Below, piece after piece: positions 19,044 to 28,513 of a stretch of DNA of 64,000 bases (positions are counted from its first letter, which is position 1; each line of letters begins with the position of its first letter). Below the pieces are notes generated by a model, which worked only from the letters and a program-made list of their open reading frames with translations, searched no databases and was not told the DNA's origin. This DNA is from Iamia sp035575815 (GTDB taxonomy: Bacteria > Actinomycetota > Acidimicrobiia > Acidimicrobiales > Iamiaceae), in contig NZ_DATLXO010000088.1 in assembly GCF_035575815.1 (NCBI RefSeq), positions 1 through 64,000 on the forward strand, given 5' to 3'. Position numbers and translations under genes: made by a program.

Positions 19044-19655
19044 TCAACCCAGGTGGCTCCAGACGAAGACATCGTGGTGGCCGTCGGTGTCGTCGGGCGC
19101 CAGCGGTGACCCTGCGGAGGAGAACGCGACCTGGGATCCGTCGGCGGAGATCGTCGGGTAGCTCCAGCCGCCGGTCCCATCGCTGATGCGCGTGGTCGTC
19201 GAAGTCACCTGATCCCAAACGAAGAGGTCCCTCTCGCCGTTGGTGTCGTCGGCGACGAGGTCCGAGGCGAAGGACCCGAATGTGATGTGGCGTCCATCGC
19301 TGGAGATGGCGGCCCCGCCGGAGTCATCGTTGCCGTCGGTGATGCGGGTGATGACCCCGGTGGTGCGGTCCCAGGTGAAGACGTCGGTTCGGCCGTTGGC
19401 GTCGCCCGGGACCAGGTCGGACGCTCGTGAGTGGAACGTGATGTGGCGGCCGTCGGCCGAGACGGCCGGATCGTAGGAGTCGTCGTTGCCGTCGGTGACG
19501 CGGGTGGTCGTCCCGGTGGTGCGATCGACCGTGAAGACGTCACCCTTGTCGTTGGTGTTCCCGGCGACCAGGTCCGATGCGTAGGACTGGAGGGGCCGCT
19601 CCCAGCGACCGGCGCCGGGGCTGTCCCGGGGGCGGGCACCGCGAGTCCCTAGCAT
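19044..19655 (-). pseudogene. Truncated TolB/PD40-type beta-propeller protein
   Basis: The frame encodes about four propeller repeats of the type SYASDLVAGNTNDKGDVFTV followed by DRTTGTTTRVTDGNDDSYDP and AVSADGRHITF. The last blade is cut to SSAGSPLAPDDTDGHHDVFV and then WSHLG. Whole proteins of this kind have six to eight blades, a signal peptide and often Ig-like domains. None precede the first repeat here: the only ATG (19655) is followed by a basic, Pro-rich stretch without homology. It faces the promoter of the divergent gene at 19662. I read it as the 3' remnant of a longer exported protein. Confidence 0.6.
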
Positions 19656-19661
19656 CGGCCC

Positions 19662-21335
19662 GTGCACGCCGACGGTCCCCTGCAGGGCCAACCCCTCCGC
19701 TCCCGGATCAAGCACCGGCGCCAGCAGCGGCTGGTGGGCACCCTCACGGTCCTGACCCTGGTGGTCTTCGCGTGCGTCAACGACCGGGTCGCGGGCACGG
19801 GGCCCTTCGCCACGGCGAACAGCTCGAGCGCGTCGTCGCCCACCCGCCCGGAGGCCGATGAGGTCGCCGCGGTCCCCGACGGCCCGGCGGCAGGGGCCGA
19901 AGGCGAGAACGGCGGGACGGGGGACGCCGAGCAGGAGGGGGAGGCCGAGGGGGCGGATGGGCCCACGGCCAACGGGTCGGACTACGACGGCTGGGTCGAC
20001 CCGGCCTCGTCGGGCAACCCGTGGACGACCGAGGTGGAAGGCCTGCTCACGTTCCGGGGCAACCCGACCCGTTCGTTCTACGGCACCGGCCCGGCCCCGG
20101 CCGCTCCCGAGGTGCTCTGGAGCGTGCCCGAGGGCGGAGGCTTCTGCGGGGAGTCGAGCGTGGGCGGCGCCTCGAAGACCTGGTGCGGCACGGGTTGGAC
20201 CGGCCAGCCCTCGGTCTGGGAGGACGACGGCACGACGTGGGTCGGCTTCGGGGCCTACGACAAGAACATCCACTTCCTGGACGGCGACGACGGCTCGGAC
20301 CTCATCGGCGCCTTCGACATCGGCGACATCGTCAAGGGCTCGGTCACCCGCGACCCCGACGGCTTCCCCCTGCTCTACAGCGGCAGCCGAGCCGACTTCC
20401 ACGTCATCGCCACCGACCGCGCCAGCGGTGCGGCCGAGAGCCTGTGGAGCATGGCGGCTGACGAGGTCTCGCCCACCAAGTGGAACGACGACTGGGACAG
20501 CTCGCCGCTGGTGATCGACGACCACCTCTTCCAGGGCGGGGAGAACGGGCAGTTCTACATCGTGAAGCTCAACCGCGCCATGGGTGACGACGGCCTGGTC
20601 ACCGTCGCCCCCGAGGTCGTGTTCAACGCGCCCGCCTGGGACGAGGAGCTCCTCGCCGACCTGGCGGGGTCGGGCAGCCGGGTCAACGACGTCTCGGTCG
20701 AGAACTCCCTCGCGATATCGGGCGACACCCTCTACTTCGCCAACTCGGGCGGGCTCGTCCAGGGCTGGGACATCTCCGGTGTGGCCAACGGCGAGGACCC
20801 GATCCGCACCTTCCGGTTCTGGGCCGGCGACGACATCGACGCCTCGATCGTGATCGACGAGGAAGGGATGCTCTACGTCGCCCAGGAGGTGGAGCGGGCC
20901 TCGAGCAGCGAGCGCAACCTCGAGGTCGGCCAGCTGGTGAAGCTCGACCCCTCGAACCCTGATGACCCCATCGTGTGGTCGGTGGCCGACGACCGGGGCA
21001 TGTGGGCCACCCCGGCCATCGCCGGCGGTGTCGTCTACGCGCCGACCGACAGCGGTCGCATCGTCGGCGTCGACCAGGAGAGCGGTGAGATCCTGTGGGA
21101 GAAGGACCTGCCCGGGCCCACGTGGTCCTCGCCCGCCATCGTCGACGACGTGTGGATCCAGGGTGACTGCAACGGCGCGCTCCACGGCTTCGACGTGTCG
21201 GACCCCCGCGTTCCGCCGCCCGAGCTGTGGAGCGTGCAGCTCGAGGGCTGCGTCGAGTCCACCCCCGCGGTGTGGGACGGGCGGATCTACGTCGGTGCCC
21301 GCGGCGGGAAGTTCTACGCCATCGGCGACGCCTGA
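19662..21335 (+). CDS. Exported PQQ-like (BamB-type) beta-propeller protein
   Basis: A 557-residue protein. Residues 12 to 38 are a basic, then hydrophobic segment ending in LTVLTLVVFAC, either a lipoprotein signal (Cys38) or a membrane anchor. A Ser/Pro/Glu-rich linker follows to about residue 105. The rest consists of PQQ-type propeller blades such as GRIVGVDQESGEILWEKDLP and WSSPAIVDDVWIQGDCNGAL. Such proteins act as extracytoplasmic scaffolds; no enzyme residues are seen. The GTG is preceded by -10 TAGCAT (19650-19655) with 6 nt, so it is probably leaderless. The function is unknown. Confidence 0.8.
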   Translation: MHADGPLQGQPLRSRIKHRRQQRLVGTLTVLTLVVFACVNDRVAGTGPFATANSSSASSPTRPEADEVAAVPDGPAAGAEGENGGTGDAEQEGEAEGADGPTANGSDYDGWVDPASSGNPWTTEVEGLLTFRGNPTRSFYGTGPAPAAPEVLWSVPEGGGFCGESSVGGASKTWCGTGWTGQPSVWEDDGTTWVGFGAYDKNIHFLDGDDGSDLIGAFDIGDIVKGSVTRDPDGFPLLYSGSRADFHVIATDRASGAAESLWSMAADEVSPTKWNDDWDSSPLVIDDHLFQGGENGQFYIVKLNRAMGDDGLVTVAPEVVFNAPAWDEELLADLAGSGSRVNDVSVENSLAISGDTLYFANSGGLVQGWDISGVANGEDPIRTFRFWAGDDIDASIVIDEEGMLYVAQEVERASSSERNLEVGQLVKLDPSNPDDPIVWSVADDRGMWATPAIAGGVVYAPTDSGRIVGVDQESGEILWEKDLPGPTWSSPAIVDDVWIQGDCNGALHGFDVSDPRVPPPELWSVQLEGCVESTPAVWDGRIYVGARGGKFYAIGDA

Positions 21336-21383
21336 GGTCCAGACCCACGCTCACAGTCGACCTCCGGGAGCCGATGGGACCAC

Positions 21384-21878
21384 ATGGTCCGTCTCGGTCG
21401 CACCCCCGCCGCGCCCCGTCCGGTTCCGGTCGTCATCCTCGTCGTCGCCCTCGCCTTGGGGTCCGTTGCCGGCTGCGCGTCCTCATCGGGTTCCAGCCAG
21501 GCAGAGTACGTCGTCGCCGCCGACGGGATCTGCCAGAGCACCGACGACCGGCTCGCGGACCTCGAGGAGACCTACCAGGAGGAGTTGCGCGGTGGTGACG
21601 ACGCGGCGCCGGACGCGGCGCCGACGGTCGACCCCCGTCCGGAGCGCTGGGTGCGGGCCCGGGTGATCCCCCAGTACAAGCGCCTCGACGGCGGGCTGCG
21701 CGGCATCACCCCGCCCGGCGACGACGCCCGCTACCTCGCCGACGTGTACGACGACCTGACCGCGCTGATCAAGGAGCTGAACCTCCGGCCCGGCCAGGGG
21801 CGCGACCTGATCCGGGAGGACGAGGAGCTGCGCACGCGGTTCTCGACCTACGGCATGAAGGTGTGCGGCCGGATCTGA
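21384..21878 (+). CDS. Uncharacterised lipoprotein
   Basis: A 164-residue protein with a clear lipoprotein signal: an Arg-containing n-region, VPVVILVVALALGSVAGCAS with lipobox VAGC (Cys31). The mature part is hydrophilic and helical (EYVVAADGICQSTDDRLADL), with two more Cys (in GICQS and KVCGRI) that could form a disulfide. The domain was not recognised, but it resembles small actinobacterial lipoproteins with a helical bundle. It follows the propeller gene by 48 nt and may be co-transcribed with it. Confidence 0.75.
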   Translation: MVRLGRTPAAPRPVPVVILVVALALGSVAGCASSSGSSQAEYVVAADGICQSTDDRLADLEETYQEELRGGDDAAPDAAPTVDPRPERWVRARVIPQYKRLDGGLRGITPPGDDARYLADVYDDLTALIKELNLRPGQGRDLIREDEELRTRFSTYGMKVCGRI

Positions 21879-21961
21879 GCCCCGGTCGCGGTGTGGGCGC
21901 GCCCGGTGCGGTGCCCGACAGGTAGGTTCCCATCGTCCTGTCCGCATCAGAGGAGACCGTC

Positions 21962-23299
21962 GTGCCCGCCACCGTCCTGGTCGGCACCCAGTGGGGTGAC
22001 GAGGGCAAGGGCAAGTTCACCGACCTCGTCGCCAAGGAGGCGTCGATGGTCGTCCGCTACCAGGGCGGCCACAACGCCGGCCACACCCTGGTCGTCGACG
22101 GCGAGCAGTTCGCCCTCCAGCTCCTGCCCAGCGGCATCCTCTACGACCACATCACCCCCGTCATCGGCAACGGGGTGGTGGTCGACCCGCAGGTGCTCAT
22201 CGCCGAGATGGACACCTTCGCCCGCCGGGGCGTCGACGTCTCGCGCCTGCGGGTCAGCGGCAACGCCCACCTCATCCTGCCGTTCCACCAGGAGATCGAC
22301 CGCCTCACCGAGCGCCGCCTGGGCCGGGCCAAGCTGGGCACGACCAAGCGGGGCATCGGGCCGGCCTACGCCGACAAGTCGTCGCGGGTGGGGCTGCGGG
22401 TGCAGGACCTGCTCGACGCCAAGATCTTCCGGACCAAGCTGGAGGCCTTGGCCAAGGAGAAGAACCAGGTCCTGGCCAAGGTCTTCAACCAGCTGCCCCT
22501 CGACGTCGACGAGATCGCCGATCGCTACCTCGACGAGTACCTGCCTCGAATCCGGGACCACATCGCCGACACCGTCAACCTGGTGCACGACGCCCTCGAT
22601 GCCGGCCAGCACGTGCTCTTCGAGGGGGCGCAGGCCACGTTCCTCGACCTCGACCACGGGACCTATCCGTTCGTCACCTCGTCGAACCCGGTCGCCGGCG
22701 GGGTCTGCACGGGCGCCGGCGTCGGCCCCCGCTACATCGACCGCGTGGTCGGCGTGGCCAAGGCCTACGTCACCCGCGTCGGCACCGGGCCCTTCCCCAC
22801 CGAGCTGGCCATGTCGTATGACGCCATCGGCGGCAAGGACCGCGAGGGCGTCGACGCCGAGGAGGTCCGGATGGGGGACCACTTCGTCGACGTGGGCCGG
22901 GAGTACGGGGTCAACACTGGCCGTCGCCGTCGCCCGGGCTGGTTCGACGCGGTGATGCTGCGCCATGCGGTACGCCTGAACTCGCTGTCGGAGCTGGCCA
23001 TCACCAAGCTCGACATCCTCGACGCGCTCGAGACGGTGAAGCTGTGCGTCGCCTACGAGGTCGACGGCCAGCGCACCACCCAGCTCCCGTACCACCAGTC
23101 GGATCTCCACGCCGCCCGTCCCGTCTACGAGGAGATGCCCGGGTGGCGGACCGACCTCACCGCCGTCACCGAGGCGTCGGACCTGCCGGCCGAGGCGGCC
23201 GCGTACCTCGATCGCCTCGAGTCCGAGGTCGGCGTCCCGGTCGCCCTGGTGGGCACCGGGCCGGGCCGCGACCAGTTCGTCCACCGCCGCGACCCGTGA
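21962..23299 (+). CDS. purA: Adenylosuccinate synthetase
   Basis: A 445-residue enzyme that joins IMP and aspartate with GTP to form adenylosuccinate, the first committed step to AMP. The P-loop-like GTQWGDEGKGKFTDLVA, then GGHNAGHTLVVDG, the IMP-binding GTTKRGIGPAYADKSSR, and FEGAQATFLDLDHGTYPFVT are all intact. The usual length is about 430. A -10 TAGGTT (21923-21928) gives a short leader with GAGGAG before the GTG at 21962. It is the first purine gene in the window and is followed by a repeat-containing spacer. Confidence 0.97.
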   Translation: MPATVLVGTQWGDEGKGKFTDLVAKEASMVVRYQGGHNAGHTLVVDGEQFALQLLPSGILYDHITPVIGNGVVVDPQVLIAEMDTFARRGVDVSRLRVSGNAHLILPFHQEIDRLTERRLGRAKLGTTKRGIGPAYADKSSRVGLRVQDLLDAKIFRTKLEALAKEKNQVLAKVFNQLPLDVDEIADRYLDEYLPRIRDHIADTVNLVHDALDAGQHVLFEGAQATFLDLDHGTYPFVTSSNPVAGGVCTGAGVGPRYIDRVVGVAKAYVTRVGTGPFPTELAMSYDAIGGKDREGVDAEEVRMGDHFVDVGREYGVNTGRRRRPGWFDAVMLRHAVRLNSLSELAITKLDILDALETVKLCVAYEVDGQRTTQLPYHQSDLHAARPVYEEMPGWRTDLTAVTEASDLPAEAAAYLDRLESEVGVPVALVGTGPGRDQFVHRRDP

Positions 23300-23320
23300 G
23301 CTCCCCGTCCCGAGTGGTCA

Positions 23321-23484
23321 CCCCCTCGTACCGGTACCGGATCTGGGGGTGGGAGCACCCACTATCCCGACCAGTTCGTCCACCCTCGCCGCCAGATGTG
23401 CGGGCGTGCCCCCTGCGGACCGCGTCCCCCTCGTACTGGTACGGGATCTGGGGGTGGGAGCACCCGATCTCCCGACCAGTTCGC
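23321..23484. repeat. Two 59-bp direct repeats between purA and purD
   Basis: Copy 1 (23321-23379) and copy 2 (23426-23484) match at about 53 of 59 positions. Both begin CCCCCTCGTAC.GGTAC, continue GATCTGGGGGTGGGAGCACCC and end CCCGACCAGTTCG. Each contains the small hairpin GGGTG-GGAG-CACCC. The word GACCAGTTCGTCCACC after copy 1 also occurs at the 3' end of purA. No protein is recognised in these 199 bp. The core GACCAGTT is the inverse of AACTGGTC in the tandem repeat after purD. Confidence 0.75.
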
Positions 23485-23498
23485 TGCGGTGGGTCGAC

Positions 23499-24716
23499 GT
23501 GAGGGTCTGCATCGTGGGCTCCGGAGGGCGCGAGCACGGCTTGGCGATCGCCCTCGGGTGCACCGCCGAGGTCGTGGTGGCGCCCGGGAACCCGGGCATC
23601 CCGGATTCGGTCGCCACCGACCCGGAGGACCTCGAGGCCGACCTGTTCGTGATCGGACCGGAGCAGCCACTCGTCGACGGCCTGGCCGACCGGTTGCGGG
23701 CGGCCGGCCGACGGGTGCTCGGCCCCGGCGCGGACGGAGCCCGCGTCGAGGGGTCCAAGGCCTACATGAAGGAGCTCGTCGGCCAGGCGGGCGTGCCGAC
23801 CGCCCGCTACGGCGTGTTCTCCGAGGTGGACCCGGCGCTGGCCTTCCTCCAGACGCTGCCCGGGCTCTACGTGGTGAAGACCGATGGACTGACCGCCGGC
23901 AAGGGCGTGCTGGTCACCGAGTCCTTTGAGGAGGCCGCAGCCGACGTGCGCGACAAGCTCTCGGGCCTGTCGTTCGGCGCCGCCGGGCGCACGGTGGTGA
24001 TCGAGGAGGGCCTCACCGGCCCCGAAGCATCGGTGTTCGCCATCTGCGACGGCACCCGGGCCGTGACCCTTCCGCCGGCCCAGGACTTCAAGCGCCTGGG
24101 CGATGGCGACGCGGGGCCCAACACCGGGGGCATGGGGGCCTGGTCCCCGGTGCCGGTCGCCGGGGTCGAGCTAGGCGACGAGGTGGTCGCACGCTTCGTC
24201 GAACCCACCCTCGCGGCCCTTCGCGCCCGGGGCGTCGACTACCGAGGCGTGCTCTACGCCGGGCTGATGCTCACCCCCGACGGCCCCAAGCTGATCGAGT
24301 ACAACGTCCGCTTCGGAGACCCCGACTCCCAGGTGGTGCTCCTGCGGGTCACGTCCGACCTGGCCGAGCTGCTGGCCGCCGCGGCCGACGGTGACCTCGG
24401 CCGGGCCCCGCCGGTCACCACCACCGACGACGTCGTCGTGGCCGTGGTGGCGGCCAGCGACGGCTACCCGGTCGCGCCCCGCACCGGCGACCGGATCGAG
24501 GGATTGGAGGCGGCTCGGGCGATCGACGGGGCCGAGGTGCTCTGCGCCGGCGTCGCCCTCGACGACGAGGGGCACCTCATCACCGATGGCGGCCGGGTGC
24601 TGAACGTCGTCGGCCGGGGCCCCGACTCCGCCACGGCGCGCCGGCGCGCCTATGAGGCCATGGCGTGCATCTCGTGGCCGGGCCTGCACCACCGCGCCGA
24701 CATCGCGGCGCCCTGA
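23499..24716 (+). CDS. purD: Phosphoribosylamine-glycine ligase
   Basis: A 405-residue ATP-grasp enzyme making GAR from phosphoribosylamine, glycine and ATP, the second step of IMP synthesis. The N-domain has VCIVGSGGREHGLAIAL, the ATP-grasp region has GLYVVKTDGLTAGKGVLVT, and GDGDAGPNTGGMGAWSPVP and LIEYNVRFGDPDSQ are the signature and Mg2+ site. The length is typical (about 420). The GTG at 23499 fits the family N-terminus; the longer frame upstream runs through the direct repeats and is not used. The last 20 residues (CISWPGLHHRADIAAP) are normal for the end of the C-domain. Confidence 0.96.
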   Translation: MRVCIVGSGGREHGLAIALGCTAEVVVAPGNPGIPDSVATDPEDLEADLFVIGPEQPLVDGLADRLRAAGRRVLGPGADGARVEGSKAYMKELVGQAGVPTARYGVFSEVDPALAFLQTLPGLYVVKTDGLTAGKGVLVTESFEEAAADVRDKLSGLSFGAAGRTVVIEEGLTGPEASVFAICDGTRAVTLPPAQDFKRLGDGDAGPNTGGMGAWSPVPVAGVELGDEVVARFVEPTLAALRARGVDYRGVLYAGLMLTPDGPKLIEYNVRFGDPDSQVVLLRVTSDLAELLAAAADGDLGRAPPVTTTDDVVVAVVAASDGYPVAPRTGDRIEGLEAARAIDGAEVLCAGVALDDEGHLITDGGRVLNVVGRGPDSATARRRAYEAMACISWPGLHHRADIAAP

Positions 24717-24729
24717 CCGACCCGCCACC

Positions 24730-24922
24730 AACTGGTCGCGATCGACGTTGCTGGGCGGGCGGGTTCCGCGACCAGAACCAGGGTTGCCGGGAACTGGTCG
24801 CGAAAGGCGTTGCGGGGAGGACGGGTTCCGCGACCAGAACCAGGGCTGCTGAGAACTGGTCGCGATCGACGTTGCGGGGACGACGGGTTCCGCGACCAGA
24901 ACCAGGCTGCTGTCGCGACCAG
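24730..24922. repeat. Three tandem 62-bp palindromic repeats between purD and a convergent gene
   Basis: Units start at 24730, 24792 and 24854, a period of exactly 62 bp, followed by a partial fourth arm at about 24914-24922. Each unit has CTGGTCGCG and its exact inverse CGCGACCAG about 27 nt apart (for unit 1, 24732-24740 and 24767-24775), followed by AACCAGG. The array fills the gap between the purD stop (+) and the stop of the LLM oxidoreductase (-), which it reaches within 2 nt. It could end transcription from both sides. Three copies are too few, and too well joined, for a CRISPR. Confidence 0.8.
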
Positions 24923-24923
24923 C

Positions 24924-25946
<1,023 letters not shown>

Positions 25947-26107
25947 GGGGCGGGGTCTCCGGGTGCGGTCCGCTCGCAGAGGGGAGGCGGACACCAGGGG
26001 GCAACGCCCCACGACTCTGGGCTCTTCCGCCGCCCTCCGGCCGGGGCGCGAGGCGGGTCAGGGCGGGCCGGCCGTCGGGTGGCGGCGCCGGGGCTACGGT
26101 CCGGGCC

Positions 26108-26581
26108 ATGTCCACGTACAAGGTCGCGGTGCTCATGGGTTCTCCGAACGACGGCGAGAAGATGGCCCCGGTGGCCGCCACGCTCGCCGGCTTCGGCATC
26201 GAGGCGGACGTCCGCGTCCTCTCGGCGCACCGCACGCCCACCGAGGTCGCGACCCTCGCCGCCACCGCCCGCGACGAGGGCTTCGCCGCGTTCGTCTGCG
26301 GCGCAGGGATGGCGGCCCACCTCGCGGGCGCCGTCGCCGCCCACACCACCCTGCCGGTCGTGGGCGTCCCCCTTTCGCGCGGTGCCCTCAACGGCGTCGA
26401 CGCGCTGATGAGCACCGTGCAGATGCCCCCGGGCATCCCGGTCGCCACGGTCGCGGTCGACGGCGCCGTGAACGCCGCTCTCCTGGTCGTCCAACTGTTG
26501 GCCGTCGGCGACGCCGCGCTCGCAGACCAGCTGGCCGAGGATCGGGTGGCGCGAGCCACGCCGGTCCCGTCCTCGACCTGA
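26108..26581 (+). CDS. purE: N5-carboxyaminoimidazole ribonucleotide mutase
   Basis: A 157-residue class I PurE that converts N5-CAIR to CAIR. VAVLMGSPNDGEKMAPVAAT, VRVLSAHRTPTEVATLA, GAGMAAHLAGAVAAHTTLPV and GVPLSRGALNGVDALMSTVQ are the active-site and fold motifs. Most PurE proteins have SDW in the first motif; here it is SPN, a variant with the Ser kept and the Asp moved. The partner purK is not adjacent. A -10 TACGGT (26095-26100) lies 7 nt before the ATG. Confidence 0.93.
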   Translation: MSTYKVAVLMGSPNDGEKMAPVAATLAGFGIEADVRVLSAHRTPTEVATLAATARDEGFAAFVCGAGMAAHLAGAVAAHTTLPVVGVPLSRGALNGVDALMSTVQMPPGIPVATVAVDGAVNAALLVVQLLAVGDAALADQLAEDRVARATPVPSST

Positions 26582-26599
26582 GGTCGGGGTGGCGGCCGA

Positions 26600-26989
26600 T
26601 CAGGCCGGGCGGAGCCGGCTCCGCAGCGAGCGGCGCGGACGGGAGCCGTGGGCGTCGACCGACGGGAGCGGCGTGCGGGTGAGCCCGCCGGCGGTGACGA
26701 CCGCGCCACGCCGGTGCTCGTTGCGCTCCGCCCGGCGCTCGGCCTTCTCGATGGTGCGGATCTCGCGGGCCGAACGCACCTTGGGCGCACCAGAGGATCG
26801 ACGCACGCCGGAGCGCCCGATGGCACACGAGATGCACAGCGCGGGCTTGCGGGGGCCCCAGGGCGTGACGAGGCATCCGTCGCAGTGCCAGCGGCCACAC
26901 TCGTGACAGAGGCGCTCGGCGGTCTCGAAGGGGTGCAGGACGCAGCTCTCGTGCGTGGGCGCGTCTGCACCGAGGCCGATGGTCACCAC
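26600..26989 (-). CDS. Small cysteine-rich (B-box-like zinc finger) protein
   Basis: A 129-residue basic protein. The N-terminal 55 residues hold CVLHPFETAERLCHECGRWH and then CDGCLVTPWG..ALCISCAI, a ladder of CxxC and Cys/His pairs that fits two zinc sites like a B-box. The rest is Arg-rich with a short charged helix (REIRTIEKAERRAERNEHRR). Similar short proteins occur in actinobacteria, where no function is established. GTG 26989 or 26986 is the likely start, since the frame farther upstream overlaps purB's promoter. It lies between purE and purB on the opposite strand. Confidence 0.7.
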   Translation of the reverse strand: MVTIGLGADAPTHESCVLHPFETAERLCHECGRWHCDGCLVTPWGPRKPALCISCAIGRSGVRRSSGAPKVRSAREIRTIEKAERRAERNEHRRGAVVTAGGLTRTPLPSVDAHGSRPRRSLRSRLRPA

Positions 26990-27059
26990 CCCCCATCGGA
27001 CGGGTCGTCCCGCCCTTGAGGAAGGGGAGCGGCGGCGGGACCGCCGGTACGATCGGCAG

Positions 27060-28484
27060 GTGACCGCAACGCCCCCCAACGTGCTCGCCCTGCGGTACGC
27101 CAGTCCGGCCATGGTCGACCTCTGGTCGCCCGGGACCAAGGTCGTCCTCGAACGTCGGCTGTGGTTGGCGGTGCTACGAGCCCAGCGCGACCTGGGCGTC
27201 GCGGTGGCCGACGGGGTGATCGAGGCCTACGAGGCGGTCGCCGAGCGGGTCGACCTCGGGTCGATCGCGTCGCGGGAGCGGGTCACCCGCCACGACGTGA
27301 AGGCCCGCATCGAGGAGTTCTCGGCCCTGGCCGGCCACGAGGCGATCCACGCCGGCATGACGTCGCGCGACCTCACCGAGAACGTCGAGCAGCTCCAGGT
27401 GCGCGATGCCCTGCGCCTCGTCCGCCGCCGGCTCGTCGCGGTGCTGGTGCGCATGGCCGCTCGCGCCGCGGAGCACGAGACGTTGGTGATGGCGGGCCGC
27501 AGCCACAACGTGCCGGCCCAGGCCACGACGCTCGGCAAGCGCTTCGCCAACGCCGGGCAGGAGACCCTGCTCGCCCTCGGTCGCCTCGACGACCTCCTCG
27601 CCCGCTACCCGCTTCGGGGCATCAAGGGCCCCGTCGGCACCCAGCAGGACATGCTCGACCTGCTCGGGTCCGACGCCGCTGTCGACCACCTCGAGACCGA
27701 GGTGGCCGCTGCGCTGGGCTTCGACGCCGTGCTCACCAACGTGGGCCAGGTCTACCCGCGCTCGCTCGACCTCGACGTGGTGGCGGCTCTCGTGCAGGCC
27801 GCCGCCGGTCCGACCAGCCTGGCCACCACGATCCGCCTCATGGCCGGCCAGGAGCTCGTCACCGAGGGCTTCGCTCCCGGCCAGGTCGGCTCCTCCGCGA
27901 TGCCCCACAAGATGAACACCCGCTCTGCGGAGCGGATCTGCGGGCTCTCCGCCGTCCTCGGGGGCCACCTGGCCATGGTGACGGCCCTGGCCGGAGACCA
28001 GTGGAACGAGGGCGATGTGAGCTGCTCGGTCGTGCGGCGGGTGGCCCTGCCCGATGCCTTCTTCGCCGTCGACGGCGTGTGCGAGACGGCCCTGACCGTG
28101 CTCGACGAGTTCGGCGCGTTCCCCGCGGTGGTCGAGCGCGAGCTCCAGCGCTACCTGCCCTTCCTGGCCACCACCAAGGTCCTGATGGCGGCGGTCCGCG
28201 CCGGCGTCGGGCGCGAGGTCGCCCACGAGGCCATCGGTGACCACGCCGTGGCCGTCGCCCTCGAGATGCGGGAGAAGGGCGCGGCCGACAACGACCTGCT
28301 CGACCGGCTCGGCGCCGATGAGCGCCTCGGCCTGGGGGCCGAGCAGGTGGCTGCGGTGGTCGCCGAGCCGCTGAGCTTCGTCGGCCGCGCCCCGGCCCAG
28401 ACCGCGGCCTTCGTCGCGGAGGTCGGCGCCCTGGCCGCGGCGGATCCCGACGCCGCCGCCTACGCACCGGCGCCGCTCCTCTAG
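27060..28484 (+). CDS. purB: Adenylosuccinate lyase
   Basis: A 474-residue enzyme of the fumarase/aspartase fold, used twice in purine synthesis (SAICAR to AICAR, and adenylosuccinate to AMP). The Thr-Ser of HAGMTSRDLTENVEQLQ, the His of VMAGRSHNVPAQATTLGKRF, and the signature GSSAMPHKMNTRSAERICGL with its mobile loop are intact. The GTG at 27060 is 6 nt after a -10 TACGAT (27048-27053), so it is probably leaderless. The 28-nt gap to purC and the shared strand suggest functional grouping, although purC has its own -10. Confidence 0.95.
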   Translation: MTATPPNVLALRYASPAMVDLWSPGTKVVLERRLWLAVLRAQRDLGVAVADGVIEAYEAVAERVDLGSIASRERVTRHDVKARIEEFSALAGHEAIHAGMTSRDLTENVEQLQVRDALRLVRRRLVAVLVRMAARAAEHETLVMAGRSHNVPAQATTLGKRFANAGQETLLALGRLDDLLARYPLRGIKGPVGTQQDMLDLLGSDAAVDHLETEVAAALGFDAVLTNVGQVYPRSLDLDVVAALVQAAAGPTSLATTIRLMAGQELVTEGFAPGQVGSSAMPHKMNTRSAERICGLSAVLGGHLAMVTALAGDQWNEGDVSCSVVRRVALPDAFFAVDGVCETALTVLDEFGAFPAVVERELQRYLPFLATTKVLMAAVRAGVGREVAHEAIGDHAVAVALEMREKGAADNDLLDRLGADERLGLGAEQVAAVVAEPLSFVGRAPAQTAAFVAEVGALAAADPDAAAYAPAPLL

Positions 28485-28513
28485 CCGCGACCGGCCCGGT
28501 AGGTTCTGCATCC

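Noticed and set aside
19656..21185. Extension of the propeller fragment frame to 21185 on the minus strand
   Set aside because: The extension is the antisense of the PQQ-type gene at 19662-21335; only the part from 19044 to about 19655 has propeller repeats.
24730..24922. Possible CRISPR array
   Set aside because: Three units with near-identical full period and no variable spacers of constant length; no cas genes are near.
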